Source of the DNA: Branchiostoma belcheri
Lineage: Eukaryota; Chordata; Leptocardii; Amphioxiformes; Branchiostomatidae
Direction: 5' to 3'
Assembly (NCBI RefSeq): GCF_001625305.1
Contig: NW_017804243.1
Span: 1,082,495-1,146,494, forward strand
Length of the DNA: 64,000 nucleotides
The notes beneath the pieces were generated by a model. That model had not been told where the DNA came from. It ran no database searches and worked only from the letters and a program-made list of their open reading frames with translations. Below are positions 36,301 to 44,610 of the stretch, piece by piece (the stretch's first letter is position 1; every line of letters begins with the position of its first letter). The position numbers and the translations under genes were made by a program.

Positions 36301-36305
36301 GCTAG
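18235..36305 (+). CDS. Secreted alpha/beta hydrolase, COG4099-like, 30 exons, complete
   Basis: All 30 exons join in phase with GT/AG borders to give 1,020 codons plus TAG: 18235-18318, 18848-18952, 20008-20155, 20949-20987, 21387-21544, 22100-22253, 23085-23151, 23307-23373, 24096-24123, 24280-24494, 24655-24728, 25554-25668, 26337-26393, 26686-26710, 27062-27158, 27778-27847, 28194-28381, 29037-29088, 29304-29351, 29816-29877, 30073-30159, 30727-30879, 31782-31893, 32313-32490, 32868-32981, 33703-33834, 34386-34478, 34765-34800, 35278-35447, 36171-36305. It opens with a hydrophobic signal peptide ([16 protein letters not shown]), so the product is probably secreted or luminal. A Trp/Leu-rich segment resembling a TPR follows (exon 3), then a beta-rich region. 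The hydrolase core has HHGTG near residue 443 (oxyanion), nucleophile elbow GHSMGG (Ser524), Asp609 in GADDRTV and His641 in KKEHWWW. A ~370-residue C-terminal region follows. The substrate is unknown; an esterase or peptidase role is inferred from the fold. Confidence 0.9.
18356..18560 (+). repeat. Dispersed repeat family S4, copy 1
   Basis: Contains CAAAACCTGGATT, GGGTTTTGTTG, TTGCATTAGAATTT, GTTGCAG and TATGTTCTGC in the same order as 36540-36720; a shorter match lies at 32680-32790. All are plus-oriented, in or just after the hydrolase gene. Class unknown. Confidence 0.55.
18638..18723. repeat. Perfect 38-bp inverted repeat (hairpin)
   Basis: 18638-18675 is the exact inverse complement of 18686-18723, separated by a 10-bp loop (CTACCACCAA). 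It lies in intron 1 of the hydrolase gene. The perfect match suggests recent origin or selection; the sequence was not recognised. Confidence 0.95.
19138..19215 (+). repeat. (CATC)n microsatellite
   Basis: Tandem CATC/CCAT tetranucleotides with a few CTAT variants, seen directly; intronic. Confidence 0.9.
19263..19653. mobile_element. Small element with ATGCCCGTAGCCAGG inverted ends
   Basis: ATGCCCGTAGCCAGG (19263-19277) is matched in inverse at 19639-19653. The interior has a duplicated block (AAGGTCCACTTTTTGGTCCA twice between 19309 and 19380) and a CG-rich inverted stretch (19550-19605). A related phrase (GCCCCCGGACCCCCCTAG) also occurs near 14599. It abuts a zinc-finger coding fragment at its right end. 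Confidence 0.7.
19654..19818 (-). pseudogene. C2H2 zinc-finger gene fragment at an assembly gap
   Basis: Minus-strand translation gives the end of one finger ([13 protein letters not shown]), the linker TGEKPYKC, a full finger ([21 protein letters not shown]), the linker SGLKPYKC and the start of a third finger (CDEC). It is cut upstream by 20 unknown bases (19819-19838) and downstream by the ATGCCCGTAGCCAGG element. It lies antisense in intron 2 of the hydrolase gene. It could be a retro- or transposon-carried fragment or a misassembly. Confidence 0.85.
19819..19838. other. Assembly gap, 20 N
   Basis: Twenty unknown bases seen directly, possibly a placeholder of arbitrary length. Confidence 0.98.
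19885..19933. repeat. Perfect 20-bp hairpin
   Basis: AGATACAAGTCTCTTTAAAA at 19885-19904 is exactly inverted at 19914-19933 around a 9-base loop, 46 bp after the gap. Intronic; possibly the end of an unseen foldback element. Confidence 0.9.
22498..22710 (+). repeat. Dispersed SINE-like repeat family S2, copy 2
   Basis: ACAATGGGTTGTTGGTCCAC, GGTATTGGAAG, TACCTCCCCAACCAAAGTCA, GTACCCATTTTGTACC, CCTTTCCCAAGGACACAATG. Same order and strand as the other three copies. Hydrolase intron. Confidence 0.7.
23655..23800 (+). repeat. Dispersed repeat family S3, copy 3
   Basis: Diverged copy: CTTGTACTGGCACTCCAACA, TGTCTTCTACACCAGGAGTT, GTTTGGAGAAGAAGAAGAAA, CATTTTGCAAAGGCAAA. Hydrolase intron 8. Confidence 0.5.
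23824..23840 (+). repeat. RE1/NRSE-like 17-mer
   Basis: TTCAGCACCAAGGACAG within ATGGCATTTCAGCACC and then AAGGACAGACATG. The same extended context recurs at 26784-26810. Function not shown. Confidence 0.8.
25218..25449 (-). mobile_element. LINE C-terminal fragment
   Basis: The minus-strand frame reads [39 protein letters not shown], then [10 protein letters not shown], ending in TAA at 25220-25218. The FFPR-x-W-N-x-L-x(2)-V pattern is the usual C-terminus of many non-LTR reverse transcriptases. 5'-truncated, in hydrolase intron 11. Confidence 0.8.
25925..26301. mobile_element. MITE family X (TAAGGCCA-CCAATTTAATTTG ends), copy 1
   Basis: Left end AAGGCCAATTTAATTTGTTG followed by TTTCTCGGATTT; the inverse is at 26240-26301 (AAATCCGAGAAACAACCAAT then TAAATTGGTATGGCCTAA). 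Relatives at 28403-28560, 34867-35230 and 47691-47752. Ends 36 bp before exon 13 of the hydrolase gene. Confidence 0.85.
26790..26806 (+). repeat. RE1/NRSE-like 17-mer
   Basis: TTCAGCACCAAGGACAG with the same GATGGCAT and ACATG flanks as the site at 23824. Hydrolase intron. Confidence 0.8.
27388..27662 (-). mobile_element. tRNA-derived SINE, copy 2
   Basis: Aligns over its length with 12888-13166 in the same orientation. The tRNA-like head has degraded A- and B-box regions (AATGGCCAAGTGGGTACAGT; GAGTTCAATCCC). The shared tail includes TACCATTTTTAAAGTCTTTG and CCCATACTCTTTC (plus-strand text). Hydrolase intron 15. Confidence 0.8.
28194..30159 (+). CDS. Hydrolase catalytic exons 17-21
   Basis: Exon 17 (28194-28381) carries [20 protein letters not shown], a textbook beta5-Ser-alphaC nucleophile elbow. 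Exon 20 (29816-29877) carries [19 protein letters not shown], and exon 21 (30073-30159) carries [12 protein letters not shown], giving Asp and His at the expected spacing and order. Phases are 0, 2, 0, 0, 2, 2. The Trp-rich motif after the His is unusual and may shape the active site. Confidence 0.9.
28403..28560. mobile_element. MITE family X, copy 2 (truncated, rearranged)
   Basis: TTAGGCCACACCAATTACAT, then TTGTTGGTTCTCAGATTTTT and CAGAAAAAATATGAAGCAAC, as in the family end. The remainder matches the family interior in inverted order (ACATACCAGCCTGGTTTATA). Starts 21 bp after exon 17. Confidence 0.7.
28680..28850 (+). repeat. Dispersed SINE-like repeat family S2, copy 3
   Basis: GAGTTGTTGATCCACTGTGT, ACACAGTATTGGAAGG, TACCTCCCTAACCAAAGTCA, ATGCCTTTCTC. 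Hydrolase intron 17. Confidence 0.65.
29465..29630 (-). repeat. Dispersed repeat family S3, copy 4 (inverted)
   Basis: Inverse of the 11170 copy: TTTGCAGAAGG, a (CTTCTT)n tract, then CTGTCACCATTGTGACT, TGTAGCAGACA and TAAGTAGCAAGTGGCA. Hydrolase intron 19. Confidence 0.6.
31060..31692 (+). repeat. 14-bp minisatellite, about 45 copies
   Basis: Tandem ATGGTGCTGAATCC units with TTCATGG, CCGTGG and ACTCCATGG variants. Longer phrases recur within it, so there is higher-order structure. It lies in hydrolase intron 22. Three 14-bp units make 42 nt, so open frames with a 14-residue period arise on the minus strand ([14 protein letters not shown]); these are by-products. Confidence 0.95.
32680..32790 (+). 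repeat. Dispersed repeat family S4, partial copy
   Basis: GACAAAATTTTGATGCAACA and TGCAGGTGCAGTACGTTCTG match the order of blocks at 36600-36720. Hydrolase intron 24. Confidence 0.4.
33950..34160 (+). repeat. Dispersed SINE-like repeat family S2, copy 4
   Basis: TAAGGCTGTAGGGTCAGTGA, GGACACGGTATTGGAAGG, TTTTACACCTGGG, AAGTGCCTTTCTC, CGTCTTGCCAGGAAT. Hydrolase intron 26. Confidence 0.7.
34867..35230. mobile_element. MITE family X, copy 3
   Basis: AGGCCACACCAATATGATTT with TTCAATCTCGGATT at the left; CAACCAACAAATCAAATTGG then TGTGGTCTAA, its inverse, at the right. The interior shares ACAAACCAGCCTGGTATGTT with copy 1. Ends 47 bp before exon 29. Confidence 0.8.
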
Positions 36306-36539
36306 AGCACATCGGCAGCAGAACGTACTGTGCCTGTACTCTGCAAGCAAAGTTTAGGCTTTGGCTTAGTTTTCATGTGCTTTTAGGTGGTTTTTTTTTT
36401 GGGGGGGGGGCTGTTTTTTGTGGTGGTATCTTTTTTACACGAACCCTTTGGGTGGCAAATATAGTAACTGCCAGGCAAATGGATACTACCTGGCCAATCT
36501 GATTCTGCCTTTTAGCCACCAAAAATCTGCTTGGAGATT

Positions 36540-36720
36540 ACTGTGCTTACACAAAACCTGGATTCCTCACGGGTTTTGTTGGATGTACTTTGGTGCACAT
36601 TGCATCAGAATTTAGCCTGTTGCAGGCTTTTCTGACAAAACATTTGAAAATAGATTCTGCCAATACACTATGGGTCTCACGCAGGTGCAATACATTCTGC
36701 TAACACCAAAGAAATCTCTT
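36540..36720 (+). repeat. Dispersed repeat family S4, copy 2
   Basis: CAAAACCTGGATTCCTCACG, GGTTTTGTTGGA, GCATCAGAATTTAGCC, GTTGCAGGC, GCAATACATTCTGC, collinear with 18356-18560. Confidence 0.55.
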
Positions 36721-37301
36721 GGTTCTCTAATTTTTCAGGAAAAATAGGCAGGTAGAATAAAAGTAAAAAAAAGAAACTACACTGTTTGAGGCATTCTGCA
36801 ATATAATATTCACATAGACCCAAAATGCTTTGACTGCCAGAGCCATAATCCTAAAGGGTGCATTTGATATTTTTTCAAGTAAAAATTGAAGCAGTGAGTT
36901 GCGTGACCTAATATCAATATGTGTTAACTTTGCATACTGGTACAGTCCTAGAGATTGATCTTAAGTGCACAAGATTGAAATTATGTATAGATAGATGTTT
37001 AAAAAAGGCTGCTGGATTTTCTTGGATTTAAAGGTTGGTATGCAAGGAAAATTTCACATAATAGTGCTGTCTTGTTTTACAGGGGAAAATAATCTGTTCA
37101 TGGATATTTTTCTGCAATAGTTTTGGCAATGGTTGTTTTTACTCTATGCTGCTTTCCACTTTTTGGTGCAATAATTCTAATGACTGACTCTGTGATTTGG
37201 TGACTTGGGAGATTTTCATTACAATACATTTTCATAGGATTTACTGTGTGATTGAAAACTTTTTTTTGGGGGGGGGGCAAAAATTCATGCGTGCCCGGAT
37301 A

Positions 37302-37335
37302 TCATCCATATAATCAAATCAACATGCCCTAATGG
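37302..37335. repeat. Solo end of MITE family Z
   Basis: ATCATCCATATAATCAAATC then AACATGCCCTAA matches the right end of the element at 63043-63432. Confidence 0.65.
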
Positions 37336-37946
37336 TGGATTAAGATATCAAAGGGAGGAACTGTGTGATATGTTAAACAGGGCACTGTTAGCAGAGCTCT
37401 ACATCAAAGCAATCAAACTTGCATTGTAAAGGGAAGTTTGTTACCAAGGCCATTGTTCTGTAATATCAGACATAACACAGTATAATACAACACAGCTCAC
37501 TCCGCACTTCAGAATACATGTATTTACATGTAGCAGTGTTTTCAACACTGTAGTGACTGCAGTCTGGTACACAATTTGATCTTGTTCTTCAAAATCATTT
37601 TGTGCATAAAAATATAATAATAACTGCATGCATACATTGTATACCACAGTAGTCCTCTTTGGATAAAATGCATAAAAATGAACATGTGATCATCCTGTCT
37701 TATAAATTACTACTGTCACTTTTCTTCTGAATATAGACTAATGTGTCCTGAGTGTATATTGCCTGCTACTAAAATCATTTCATGTGCAGAAAGCTCAGTT
37801 GAAAAAAAATATCACGCATCATTTGACAATGACTTGTATCATGAGCTTTGCTCAACAACCATTTTGCACCAAGCTGGTGTTTTGATTTTTTTTTTACAAA
37901 TATAGATCACTATTTGTCATAAATAGAGAATGTCTTTGCTGGATAT

Positions 37947-40113
37947 TCAGCGGCGCCAGCATGAAGTGAAAGCCCTGCGGCAGCGTGAGAAGAAAGCGGC
38001 CAGACGTCCCCGCTTCCTGACAGGACGGACTTGCTGCTGAGTGGCACCGTTCTCCTCTGTCTCCTCCTCATCTCCAGACTCCTCATCTTCACTACGAAGC
38101 TCCTGCTCACTGGTCGGGCCCTCCAGTGTGATCAGTTCGAACTCCAGCGGCTTGATCCAGAAATCAGGATCCACTGACGTGGTCACGACATCCAACAGAT
38201 CTGAGGACGTCAGGCCACGTACCGGCAGGTCGTCAATAGCGTCCAATCTGCCGACTGGTAGGGTTGATTCTCTCGCCGTTGCCTCACAGCGAAAATACAG
38301 CCTGTGCAGCTCCTCACCGTCACCAAACAGCTCCTCCAGGATGTGATCATCAGAAGCCAGGAAGCGGTACCACTCTCCGTTGTGGAGTCTGTACAGCACA
38401 AAGTACCCACATCTGGCAGGCCCTGGTGCAGGGACAGGAGAGGTGGGCTGTTCTGTCAGCTGTTCCAACTCTGAAGGTCGGAGGCTGAGAAAAAAAGACA
38501 AAATTAAGTACACATAACCCTCCATAGGAGCTGTTACAAGCAATCGCATTCAGAATATTTTCTATTGTTCAGGCTACTTTTCAGGCTCCCAGTCATTAGA
38601 TTGGTAACAGAGCAGGAGAAAGACATACATAGATTACATATATACTTAGTCTAGTATCCGGGCTTTGACCATAAATGATTATTGTATGTCATCACCCCCA
38701 AATCAGACTGGATTGCTTTTTCTGCTGATCGGACTGGACTTCTTTTTCCACCAACCCAGACATGGAGATGGGGCGAGGAATGGTTACATCTTCTGACTAA
38801 TTTATTGGATTGAATGATTGAAAAGTTCTTTGGTGTGTTAGAATCATTCAGACTACAAGAATGAAGGAACATTGAAATAATGCTGTAAGTACCTGATCAG
38901 AGCCCTGTCAGTTCCTGGTAGTGCATGTGTGGGGATCCCACTGCTGACACCATGTGACTGACTGGTCAGGGACTCATAACTGCGCACCAGTTTGCTCACG
39001 TTAGCTGATCTGTAGATGAAACATGTAGAAAGAGGTTTCCATCAACAACAGATAGACAGTACTGTCTGAACTATGCAGGAGAATTCAGCAACCTACTTTG
39101 TAACCTAAGGCAATCGTTTTCTTCATAATTCCACCATATACAACAGACTGGCTAAAGCTGTAGATAGGATCCTCCCCCCTCTCGTGTTCTAACTGTTCTG
39201 AATATCGTTAGTTAAACCCAACTAAACAGTTCTTACTCGCTAAACGAGCTGGCAGCATCACCCTCTTGCCCGGGCTATTTAGGAGAAGGAACACAATGCA
39301 ATAAGATCAACAAACAAACAAACAAACAAAGCAGAGCTAAAGAAACAGAACAGAGCAAAGCAACATATAAATTAGGGTGAACTTGTGAATAGTTTAATAA
39401 AATGAGCAGAACATAATATACAACAAGTATGAGAGGATAATAATTTGCTTTACCCAGGCTGCTCAAATGGAATTCTATTGATAACATCCTGTTAAGATTT
39501 AAATTTTGACATGGGGAAACTATAGATTCCAAACCCTTCAGGCTGGTGAAGATGAGAGAATACACAGACTAGTTTGATAACTGGTATAAAATCTCTGCTT
39601 CTGACCATAAATGTTGTTGAAATGATAACTTACCTTCAACTTCCCCTCATCATTCTTATTCGTCAGTTTTCTCAGGGTGGACTCGCTCAGGCTCAAGTCC
39701 AAACTTTCCTGAGTCTGCAGTGAGCAGGAAAGGAACATGAAAAATAAGTAATAATATATATATAATAAGAGCAACAAAACAAGATGAAATCCATTCATTT
39801 AACACACTGGTACGTCTAAGGAAATATGAGAGAATAACCTTTCCTGGTCTAGTTAGGGAATCAAATTGAATGTCTATAGTATATACTTTTCATTTACCAC
39901 CTCGGTATGAAGTTTGATTTGAAAAATAAGGCTTCCGACAGGTTGAACCCAAATGTTGTTCAGTGGACAAGGATGAAGAACCTCCGTGTATCAGCTAGTG
40001 TAGGTCTTACCTCTACCTGACTCAAGTCGTTCATAGTCATCATCTTGCGCAGGGAAGACATCGTGTCGTAGGGGTTTTCTTCAACGAAGTACACTCGCTC
40101 TCGTACAGAACAC
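37947..40113 (-). CDS. Unrecognised protein with acidic stretch and Arg/Cys-rich tail
   Basis: Five exons join in phase: 40011-40113, 39634-39714, 39237-39274, 38893-39009 and 37947-38484 (TGA at 37949-37947). The visible protein is about 290 residues. It contains VYFVEENPYDTMSSLRKMM, a Ser-rich linker, a globular-looking block (GYFVLYRLHNGEWYRFLASD; LHRLYFRCEA), a run rich in Asp/Glu (DEESGDEEETEE) and a basic tail KRGRLAAFFSRCRRAF ending SCWRR. The basic tail with two cysteines could bind membranes or be lipidated; that is inference. The family was not recognised. The first exon needs a 5' partner ending in phase 2; a candidate is at 42069-42150. It is convergent with the hydrolase gene. 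Confidence 0.8.
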
Positions 40114-40264
40114 CTACAGAGGTCATCAAATAAATCCACAAAATAAATGATTTGCTGGTTTCCACTGGCGGCAAGACGTCTACATACATTACTAACTGTC
40201 TACAAGATGTCAGAAATACCACCAAAGACTTCACTCTCTTCCCGTAAGCCTAAAATTTCCTTAC

Positions 40265-41870
40265 AAGCGACAATGAATGAAGAATGAAGACCTTTATTGT
40301 ACATTTTTGCCCCACTGGGCTAAGCACAGGTCACATTATACATATTCGAATACATCTTCATATAAATATACATATAACTATTACATGTACATGTATATAT
40401 AAATGTCTAATGTATTCTAGTCTTTTCAACTTCTTCTCGCTTCTTAGTAATTGTATAAATGTAAGATGCTGTATGGGTAGTTAGATTTGGTTTATCAAAG
40501 GTTAACAGGAATATAAATTTTTCTTTACTTGTTAAGAATCCGAAGTGTGGAAATTTACTTAGAACATGTCCGAAGAGTATGCGTCTATCACTGTCATATA
40601 AAGGACAATCTATGGTGAAATGTACTTCGTCCTCTACTCTATCTAGACTACAAAATTGGCAGATTCTTTGCTCTAGGGGAGTGCGGTTATGTCTTCCTGC
40701 TTCAATTCGCAATTTGTGACAACTGATTCTTAGTTTTGTGATGGTGGATCTATGATGTACATTTGATAATTTAAGATATTCTTCTTCGTTATAAGAATGT
40801 TTTAATAGTCTGTATAATCTGAGTTTATTCTTTGCATTTGCAATTCTGTTATCGTTGTGGATTTCGGATAGAAATGTCTGGAAATAGATATCTTTTAGAC
40901 GCTGGTAAATTGATGAAATGACAGGGGACGTGTTTGAGACAATTGACTGGGGATTTTGCCAGACGAAAGCATAACCACATTCCTCTAGAGTTCTGCGTAC
41001 ACCAGACGCCCAACATTTTGTACCTGATGCTTCTAAATCTACTTGACATAGAAGAGCGTCTGCCTGTAGGGAGTCAGCTGGTACGTTCTTATAGAGTCGA
41101 ATGAAATACTTGATGGCATTAAGGGAGGCCTCTAGGTGAATGGGGTATCTCCCTAGTTCTGCCAGTGATGCAAGATTACTAGCTTGCATGATCTGTTATG
41201 AGTTCACTCTGTTCTGCTTAATTGTATATAGCCTAACTTTATTTGTGTTCACATTTTGTTTGGATTCTGTACCTCTGTTTCTCTGTTGTTTATGTATTAT
41301 TTATTCTCAAACGGTGTCGTATAAGCCCACACGGGCTGGGCGTGGTATGCGCACGACACGAAAATAAAGTTTCATTCATTCATTCATTCATTCATTCATT
41401 CATTCATTCATTCATTCATTCATTCATTCATTCACTCGTTTCATTCACTAGCAGTTTTGGGGATGTTAAGTGAATGTTTGCAAAATTTTAAAAGGACTGA
41501 TTCAATAGGGCAGAATTTTTGGCTTTTGAAACCCCCCCATATTTCAGACCCGTATAGTAAGATAGGTTTAATACAGGAGTCGAAGAGTTTGTTTTTAACT
41601 GTTAGAGAGGCATCAGCTTTGCTAAGTGACTGTCTGATGCTGAACAAAGATTTTAGTCCCTTGCTGCATAAATGTTTCTTGTTAGCCTTGAACGTACCAG
41701 CTGCACTTACCACTATACCTAGATAAGATAAGATATAACATTACAATTTCTATTACATTATCATTGAACAAGAAGGAACAATTCTTTGGTAGTCGACCTC
41801 CCTTAGTGAAGATAATTATCTTGGTCTTTTTTAAGTTAACTTTCAAGTATAACAATGACCTTGAGGTCTC
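40265..41870 (-). mobile_element. 5'-truncated LINE with nested insertion
   Basis: The minus-strand frames encode the late reverse-transcriptase and C-terminal region: LKKTKIIIFTKGGRLPKN, KPILLYGSEIWGG, SLAELGRYPIHLEASLNAIK, and a Cys-Cys-His-Cys knuckle (CQFCSLDRVEDEVHFTIDC), with a stop at 40407. The 3' end carries AATAAAGGTCTTCATTCTTC. Stop codons and lack of the upstream catalytic domains mark it as dead. A second element is inserted at 41184-41446. It lies between or within the 5' exons of the unrecognised minus-strand gene. Confidence 0.85.
41184..41446 (+). mobile_element. Short retroelement with (ATTC)n tail, ACTAGC target duplication
   Basis: The reading frame of the surrounding LINE resumes across this block, and ACTAGC flanks it on both sides (41178-41183 and 41447-41452), so it is an insertion with a 6-bp target duplication. 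Its 3' end reads GACACGAAAATAAAGTTTC followed by ~14 ATTC units. Probably the 3' end of another LINE, or a SINE sharing that tail. Confidence 0.85.
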
Positions 41871-42068
41871 ATGTGACCTTGCGATGACCAGATTGTTGCG
41901 AACTTTTCGTGCTTCATTTCACCAAATATTAACACTTTTGGGTGGTCTATCAGCCGAAACCTCATGTAAGTAGAACTTTACACGTAAGATATGACTGAGA
42001 TTTGCGACTTGTTTAGGATTTTTTTGCCAGATTTTTACCTAAAACAGGAGAGAGAAAAGTTTCCCACC

Positions 42069-42150
42069 TGGTTCTTGAGCACGAATCTTGTCGAATGTGT
42101 AGAATTCGAACCTGTGTCCATGGCAACCCTGTAAACATGGCGTTCGAACG
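42069..42150 (-). CDS. Candidate 5' exon of the unrecognised minus-strand gene
   Basis: ATG at about 42150 opens a frame (MRSNAMFTGLPWTQV...) ending at ACCAG before GTGGGA in phase 2, the phase needed by the exon at 40113. The sequence has no independent support, and another frame is also open, so this is weak. Confidence 0.25.
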
Positions 42151-42657
42151 CATACCGGGAAGAAAGAACCTGCGATTTCCGTTCTGAAAATGGGAACATC
42201 TGTCAAGAATCGTCTTTTGATAGAAATGTTTAAAGAAATATTCTCCCTTCTGATGTAAAGTTTTCAACATATCTAAGACAATATGATTAGATAATTTGAA
42301 TGGGTCTTAAGAATTGGATGTGTTGGTTTCCTTTTTGGTGTGATATGGGATCATTCCTGCCATTATCGGGGATGGGTACAACAGTAGCAATCGGGTTGCG
42401 GTTGTGACGAACTTGGTTGTGGAAATACCTAGATTTGCACAACTCGTTGCTATAAATAATCACTACCAGAATTATGCACATCGCAACTAGTATAATGTGC
42501 CTCTCCTTTGTTTCTTGTAATTCAAGAGTGGAACTTACGAAGTCTTGACGGTAGTTATGTCAAATTACGTTTTTGAAACAACAAAATAAACGTTGACACA
42601 AAAAGTGACGCTTATCGGAAGGAAGTTGAAGTGCCTTTTATGTTTACTACCTAATCA

Positions 42658-43020
42658 AACCGCTTCTATTACTGCAGTGATTGTTTTTGGCTGCATGTTA
42701 GTTATCTAACATGCGCCGGAGTCGACTGCTATTTTCTTCCACAAATGACAACAAGAAGAGGGAACCTACTCAATAGAGAGACGCTTTTTGCTACTGAAAT
42801 ACTGGTAAGTGTATTCTGAAGCCTTTTTATACGTCTATTTTTCTACAGAAACGCATGCTGGCAGTCTCCGCCTCCCTTGTAGTTTGAACCACCTGTTGAA
42901 ATCGCCATGGATCAAAAGCACCCCTAGGCGGCCAAAAACAATCACTGCAGTAATAGGATCGGCTCAGCCAACACTATGGTGCAGTCCTGCATTGAACTGC
43001 TAGAGGCCGCTTTTGATCCA
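42658..43020. repeat. Dispersed repeat with internal inversions, copy 1
   Basis: Part of this block (42771-42990) recurs in the same orientation at 59840-60070 (AAATCGCCATGGATCAAAAG, CCCCTAGG-GGCC, CAATCACTGCAGTAATAGGA). It also contains an inverted pair: CCGCTTCTATTACTGCAGTG near 42661 against the inverse near 42940-42965, and ATGGATCAAAAGC against GCTTTTGATCCAT near 43010-43020. Confidence 0.6.
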
Positions 43021-43193
43021 TGCACGTTTGTTTCGTAACTAATCAGCCGTAACGTTAGATATCTTCGAAGCTAGTATTCAGTCCTATCGTGGATTGGGCG
43101 GCATCTCTTTGGGGTTCTAGACTAGAATTAATGTTTTGTCCATGTTTTGTACCCGGGAAAAGTATTCATATTTTTTCCTGTGTGTGGATGGTG

Positions 43194-43210
43194 TTCAGCA
43201 CCAAGGACAG
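43194..43210 (+). repeat. RE1/NRSE-like 17-mer
   Basis: TTCAGCACCAAGGACAG, preceded by CTGTGTGTGGATGGTG and followed by GCATGCTTGTCTGTGTGTGG; a decayed second unit (GAAGGTGTTCATTC) follows. Same repeat unit as at 12277-12363. Confidence 0.8.
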
Positions 43211-43693
43211 GCATGCTTGTCTGTGTGTGGAAGGTGTTCATTCAAACGCAGTCCAGCGAAAATACGGATGAATAAAATTTACAGTAACAAGAAAATCGGA
43301 CAAAATGTTATATTTCATCGCGTGGTCGCACAAATGTTATTCGTGAAAACGTTTATTTGTCAATAACAGGAATACTCATCAATTCACCCTGCGGCTCCAT
43401 TCGTAAATAGATTACCGGTCTGACATTAATTAGACACGGCTGTTTTCCACACCTGTGTAAAACACGTTGGCGTGGTACTTTCAAAATGGCGATCTCGCAC
43501 GACAGGGAAATTGTGGGCTACTATTCTTCCCCACTTTTTGGGTACTTTCTTGAGTTTTTGTCGGTCGAATTTGGTCGTAAGTGTGCAGCAGAACGCTGGA
43601 GGAGTTTTCTCTGTGGATGTGTGCCGTTCTGGTGACGTTTTGAAGAGAAAATGCGGATTTCCTGACCGGGTGAATTTTGGACAAGACAACAAA

Positions 43694-43749
43694 ATGGCGA
43701 CACAGTTGGAGTTGCGTGGTGCGGGAGACGACTTCGCTTCTTGTTTCAG
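43694..43749 (+). CDS. First exon of left cassette locus (possible short coding start)
   Basis: ATGGCGACACAG opens 18 codons plus 2 nt (MATQLELRGAGDDFASCF) ending CAG before GTAAAC. The leader just upstream (TTTGGACAAGACAACAAAATGG) is shared with the minus-strand first exon at 59540-59480, so two related first exons face each other. The peptide was not recognised, and downstream cassettes are stop-filled, so this may be a short coding start, an upstream frame or a non-coding transcript. Confidence 0.45.
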
Positions 43750-44454
43750 GTAAACCAACAAACTTGTTGGCTGACAATTTCACATTATTCCCTTGCAACT
43801 AGTGAGAACATGTCAAGTTATATTTTGTATGAAATGACCTAGTTCTGTAAGTTACAAGCAACCGTTAACTTAAAACACGCTTTGAAAAAGTCACAGTTTG
43901 CAGCGTTTTCTTTAGCATTTTCCATGTGCAGCATATAGAGTACATTGTATTAAAATGTGTACTACGTCTTTTTGTCAATTTTGCAACGTTACGTTTTGAA
44001 TTGTAGAAAAAAACTGACTTCTCCACGTGGTTCGAAACATCTGTTGGAATGTGCACGTGTGCATAAATTAATATTTCTGTTGTTCCCGCCAAAACACGGC
44101 GGTCTGTCACTACGGTATTCTTTCCCATTGCTAGGCGTGTTCTAAAAAGTATCGGGTTACAAAGCGCTATTTTGGCCTGTTTTGGACTACCCGTAAAACA
44201 CTTGAAAATAAACAAAAAGGATTTAATAGTAAATTTCGTCAAATTAAAATGAAATTATTGCCTTAACATCCTTTTAATATTAGTTGTTTATGTTAAATCA
44301 TTGATTTTGCAAAATTTCTCTCCGAAAGACGATTTTTTTCGGGTTTCCGACCACATGTCATGTCATGTTTTTAGGCAAACATCGTTTTAACCTGGCTACG
44401 TATATCACCCCAGGTCCCCGATTTTTATATTTTTCGACGACTGGGAATAAGATC

Positions 44455-44610
44455 AAAAATCGTGTTTTAGGGATTTTTTAATTTCCGATTTTAAGTCTAG
44501 TTTTTGTCGACATATTGGTGAAAAAATTGATTTTTTTTACATTTTTCGCAGTAAATTACCCATAATTCAAAATTGAGGTCATTTTTAAAAAATCCCTAAA
44601 ACACGATTTT
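44455..44610. repeat. Inverted repeat, ~26 bp arms
   Basis: AAATCGTGTTTTAGGGATTT (44456-44475) and its inverse near 44588-44607 (AAAATCCCTAAAACACGATT) bracket ~110 bp of AT-rich DNA. A small foldback element is likely. Confidence 0.75.

Larger units (their letters stand above)
36306..37946. other. Convergent intergenic region
   Basis: Lies between the stop of the hydrolase gene (plus) and the stop of the next gene (minus), so it should hold both 3' untranslated regions. It contains a repeat-family copy (36540-36720), T/G homopolymer tracts (36390-36412, 37260-37279) and a solo end of an inverted-repeat element (37302-37335). AATAAA-type signals are present but none can be assigned. Confidence 0.5.

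Noticed and set aside
36390-36412. T-run and G-run as a terminator or G-quadruplex
   Set aside because: A single homopolymer switch, not four spaced G-runs, and bacterial-type terminators do not apply.
43521-43798. Minus-strand open frames opposite the left first exon
   Set aside because: They overlap the leader and first exon of the plus-strand locus, lack protein-like composition and have no counterpart behind the 59.5 kb exon.
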